Part shown: positions 61,709 through 64,000 of the stretch, piece after piece
Position numbering within the stretch: the first letter of the stretch is position 1
Layout of the letters: the number at the start of each line of letters is the position of its first letter
Source: Desulfospira joergensenii DSM 10085
GTDB taxonomy: Bacteria > Desulfobacterota > Desulfobacteria > Desulfobacterales > Desulfobacteraceae
Assembly (NCBI RefSeq): GCF_000420085.1
Contig: NZ_ATUG01000001.1
Span: 2,131,223 to 2,195,222, forward strand
DNA length: 64,000 nucleotides
Reading direction: 5' to 3'
The notes under the pieces: model-generated
Told to the model about the DNA's origin: nothing
The model's database searches: none
What the model saw: the letters and a program-made list of their open reading frames with translations, nothing else
Program-made: the position numbers and the translations under genes

Positions 61709-63058
61709 TCAGATTTCAGGCCCAGCCTTTCTCAGCCAGATGAAGAACAGGGCCAGGCAGAGGAGAAACCCGGCGGCAAAGGTCCCGGGGAACCAGGCAA
61801 AGGTATCCATGAATACTCTGTCCTCCAGACCCGGGCCCTGCATTCCCTGTTTCCCTGTTTTCAAGAGAACTGCGTAGAGCAGTCCCAGCAATCCGTAGGA
61901 GATATTGTAGGACAGGCCCTTAAAACTTAAGACCGTGGCCCTCTGGTCCGAAGAGGCGGCCCGGTTGAGATAGAAACTGACAAAAAAACCGGTGAAATAC
62001 ATGGCGCTGAAGGTGATCAGGGCCGGGATCACTCCGGCATAGGGCCAGAACAGATTCATGGTCAAAAGCCCGGTGGCAGCCAGGCCCGCCGTGATCCAGA
62101 GGGCATGGGAGGGGGGCCTGTTTTCTGCTATTTTCCGGGCGATTTTCGGGATCACCAGGCCCAGAAGGGCCACCATGGATCCCATGATGCCGAAAAGGGA
62201 TTCCGGCAGATCAATGACCCGGTAGTACTGGCTGGACAGGGTAATGACCACCCGGATCAGCCCGTCAAAAAGCATCCCGAAGAGGATCACGGTCATGGCA
62301 AAGGGAGTCTTTAAAATCCAGAGACCTGCCGCAAGGGTGAGACCAAAGGCCTGGGCCGGTTTCATCTCCCTGGACCGGGCCGAATCTTTCCCGGTCCCCG
62401 GGTCCTTCATCTTCAGGGTTGCGGCCAGGGCCAAAAGGGCCAGGGCAAAGGTCAGATACAAAGGAAACCGCATGGTGATCGCCTGGGTGATCCCAAGGTC
62501 AGCACCCAAAAAAGAACAGACACGGTCCACCAGGGCCGGGTCATAGACCGCAGCCCCCAGGGCCATGGAAATGATAAACCCCACGGACTGGAACCGCATG
62601 AGAATCTCCAGGATCCGCCCCCATTGCTCAGGATCCCCCTCTGCGGCAAGGGAGTCATAGGCAATGGCCTCATCCGCTCCGGAGGCAGCGGCTTCGGCCA
62701 GGCCGCTGAGGATCCGGTTCACCAGAAAGACCCAGAATACAATGGACACATGGGACCTGGGAACAAAGCTGATGATCCCGACCTCCACCACCATGATTGA
62801 TGCGGCAAAGACCAGGAGGCGTTTTCTCCCCATGATGTCTGCCAGGGCCCCGGACGGAACCTCTGCCAGGACAATGGTGGCGGCCCAGACTGCATTGAGG
62901 ATGGAAAACTGAGCCAGGGTCAGGCCGAAATCAAGGAACAGAACCGTAAACACCGGATAGTAGAACCTGGAGTTGAAAAAAACCCGGAAAGCGATGAAGA
63001 GCCGGATATTGGGAATGGAAAACGGAGATAAATCAGATGATTTTTCGGCAGTTCCCAT
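61709..63058 (-). CDS. Major facilitator superfamily transporter
   Basis: 449 residues with about twelve hydrophobic segments. The cytoplasmic loop 2-3 motif is present as ALADIMGRKRLLVF (motif A, GxLaDrxGrkr) and an NRILSGLAEAAASGADEAIAYD segment is typical of the sugar/multidrug antiporter branch. Substrate unknown. It is convergent with the Nudix gene and faces away from the sheath gene across a 163-base gap. Confidence 0.9.
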   Translation of the reverse strand: MGTAEKSSDLSPFSIPNIRLFIAFRVFFNSRFYYPVFTVLFLDFGLTLAQFSILNAVWAATIVLAEVPSGALADIMGRKRLLVFAASIMVVEVGIISFVPRSHVSIVFWVFLVNRILSGLAEAAASGADEAIAYDSLAAEGDPEQWGRILEILMRFQSVGFIISMALGAAVYDPALVDRVCSFLGADLGITQAITMRFPLYLTFALALLALAATLKMKDPGTGKDSARSREMKPAQAFGLTLAAGLWILKTPFAMTVILFGMLFDGLIRVVITLSSQYYRVIDLPESLFGIMGSMVALLGLVIPKIARKIAENRPPSHALWITAGLAATGLLTMNLFWPYAGVIPALITFSAMYFTGFFVSFYLNRAASSDQRATVLSFKGLSYNISYGLLGLLYAVLLKTGKQGMQGPGLEDRVFMDTFAWFPGTFAAGFLLCLALFFIWLRKAGPEI

Positions 63059-63221
63059 ATCCGTCAGTATCCTTTTCCCTTTGTTTGTCCCGATCCCTAT
63101 CCCAGTCCATATCCAGCAGAAATCTCAATAAGATTTAGCCTGCGGCTGCTTTCTCCTGCATTGATCTTTTATACCAGGGAAGGTATGATTAGTAAATTCA
63201 TATCATCCAGGGAGAAATCAA

Positions 63222-64000
63222 ATGCCTCACATCTCTTACCCGGGAATTTATATCGACGAAATTCCTTCGGGAGATCCGTCCATCCGGGCCTGTGACACCA
63301 CCACGGCCGCATTTGTGGGAAAAACCCAAAAAGGGGACCTGAACAGGGCCGTGCCGGTTCAAACCCGGCAGGAATACCAGGATCATTTCGGCACAATTAT
63401 CGACGATTCCTTTCTGGCCCAGAGTGTGGATCATTTCTTTATGAACGGGGGGAAGCGCTGTTATATTGTCCGGGTACCGGCCCCAACCCGGATGTCCGGA
63501 GTTTCCCAGCCGGATCTATTTACAAAGGCCTTCCATGCTCTGGACGATATCGATGAGATCAGCCTTTTGGCAGCACCCGGAATCGGCACTTCCTGGATAA
63601 CGGATGCCGGCATGGAATACTGCGAAAACCGCCGAAACCTGTTTTACATCGGCGAAACCGGCCGCGGGGACAGGAGTGCTTCCCATGCCCTGGCCTTTAA
63701 AAGCCGGCTGAATCCCGCCGGTTCCCGGGGGGCGGTATACTTTCCATGGATCCTGGATTCCTCGGGAAGGCAACCGGTATTGTCCCCTCCCTCGGGCGGT
63801 ATTGCCGGGCTTTATGCCAGAACCGATCTCAGCAAAGGGGTGTGGAAGGCGCCGGCCGGTCTGGATGCTCTTTTAAAAGGGACCGGAAAACCTTCATGTA
63901 CAATAACCGATCCGGACCAGGACCGCCTCAATCCCGCCGGGATAAATGCCATCCGGAAATTTGAACCGACGGGAACCGTTGTCTGGGGGGCCAGAACCCT
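63222..64000 (+). CDS. Phage-type tail sheath protein (3' end outside window)
   Basis: About 259 codons are visible from the ATG at 63222 (AGGGAG site). The opening SYPGIYIDEIPSGDPSIRAC followed by TTAAFVGKTQKGDLN and EYQDHFG, then KRCYIVRV, and late PPSGGIAGLYARTDLSKGVW, QDRLNPAGINAIRKF and VVWGARTL are standard for contractile tail sheaths of myophages and extracellular contractile injection systems. It differs from T6SS TssB/TssC. The gene starts a rightward cluster that leaves the window, so a second contractile machine is present next to the T6SS. Confidence 0.93.
   Translation, partial: MPHISYPGIYIDEIPSGDPSIRACDTTTAAFVGKTQKGDLNRAVPVQTRQEYQDHFGTIIDDSFLAQSVDHFFMNGGKRCYIVRVPAPTRMSGVSQPDLFTKAFHALDDIDEISLLAAPGIGTSWITDAGMEYCENRRNLFYIGETGRGDRSASHALAFKSRLNPAGSRGAVYFPWILDSSGRQPVLSPPSGGIAGLYARTDLSKGVWKAPAGLDALLKGTGKPSCTITDPDQDRLNPAGINAIRKFEPTGTVVWGART

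Overview
The window looks like chromosomal DNA of a Gram-negative, probably a Desulfobacterota (Desulfobacteraceae-like) bacterium. I infer this from the mix of a type VI secretion (T6SS) locus, outer-membrane lipoproteins, a PEP-CTERM remnant and several IS types common in that group; no rRNA, tRNA or housekeeping gene is present to prove it. Base composition is a mosaic: GC-rich T6SS and metabolic genes alternate with visibly AT-rich islands (about 5.0-8.1 kb, parts of 10.8-25.3 kb, and 49.7-52.6 kb). No CRISPR array, rRNA or tRNA was recognised.

Layout. 1-3.5 kb: end of tssG and complete tssH (clpV). 3.5-10.3 kb: mobile/island DNA with an IS481-type element, an AT-rich unknown gene, a radical-SAM protein with an unusual N-terminal domain, and an IS1182-type element. 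10.3-25.3 kb: lipoprotein, a four-gene leftward ABC-transporter operon, gene remnants, a ChaN/EreA-like protein between direct repeats, a chemoreceptor, an Hsp70-like protein, an OmpA-like membrane protein, TauE/SafE and MASE-like membrane proteins. 25.5-32.7 kb: a kinase-M23 peptidase-aminotransferase fusion, an MscS channel, and a binding-protein/histidine-kinase pair. 32.9-44.1 kb: a leftward T6SS accessory and effector block: DUF4280 PAAR-like tip, zincin, exported repeat protein, LysM protein, VgrG, second metallopeptidase, Hcp, double-FHA protein, TPR-LysM lipoprotein, polysaccharide deacetylase. 44.4-47.6 kb: divergent rightward block with a sensor paralogue, PpkA-like kinase and PppA-like phosphatase. 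47.8-54.6 kb: a second island with a DDE IS, an unknown membrane protein, a TerB/SAP/nuclease-like gene split by a frameshift, an ISL3 element and a hairpin-rich repeat. 54.9-59.8 kb: leftward enzyme genes (M15 peptidase, M6 peptidase with P-domains, DUF6765) plus an exported partner. 60-63 kb: ADP-ribosylglycohydrolase, Nudix and MFS genes. 63.2 kb to the edge: start of a phage-type tail sheath gene.

How the parts fit. TssG/TssH, Hcp, VgrG, PAAR-like tip, FHA protein, kinase and phosphatase make up a post-translationally regulated T6SS whose core lies outside the left edge. Five candidate peptidase/hydrolase cargos sit beside the spike genes, and the sheath gene at the right edge suggests a second contractile machine. 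A 137-bp imperfect repeat occurs in inverted orientation at about 5.1 and 54.5 kb, bracketing the whole interior, and may mark an inversion or insertion that separated tssG-tssH from the rest. Exact ends and target duplications could be read for three of the four IS elements.
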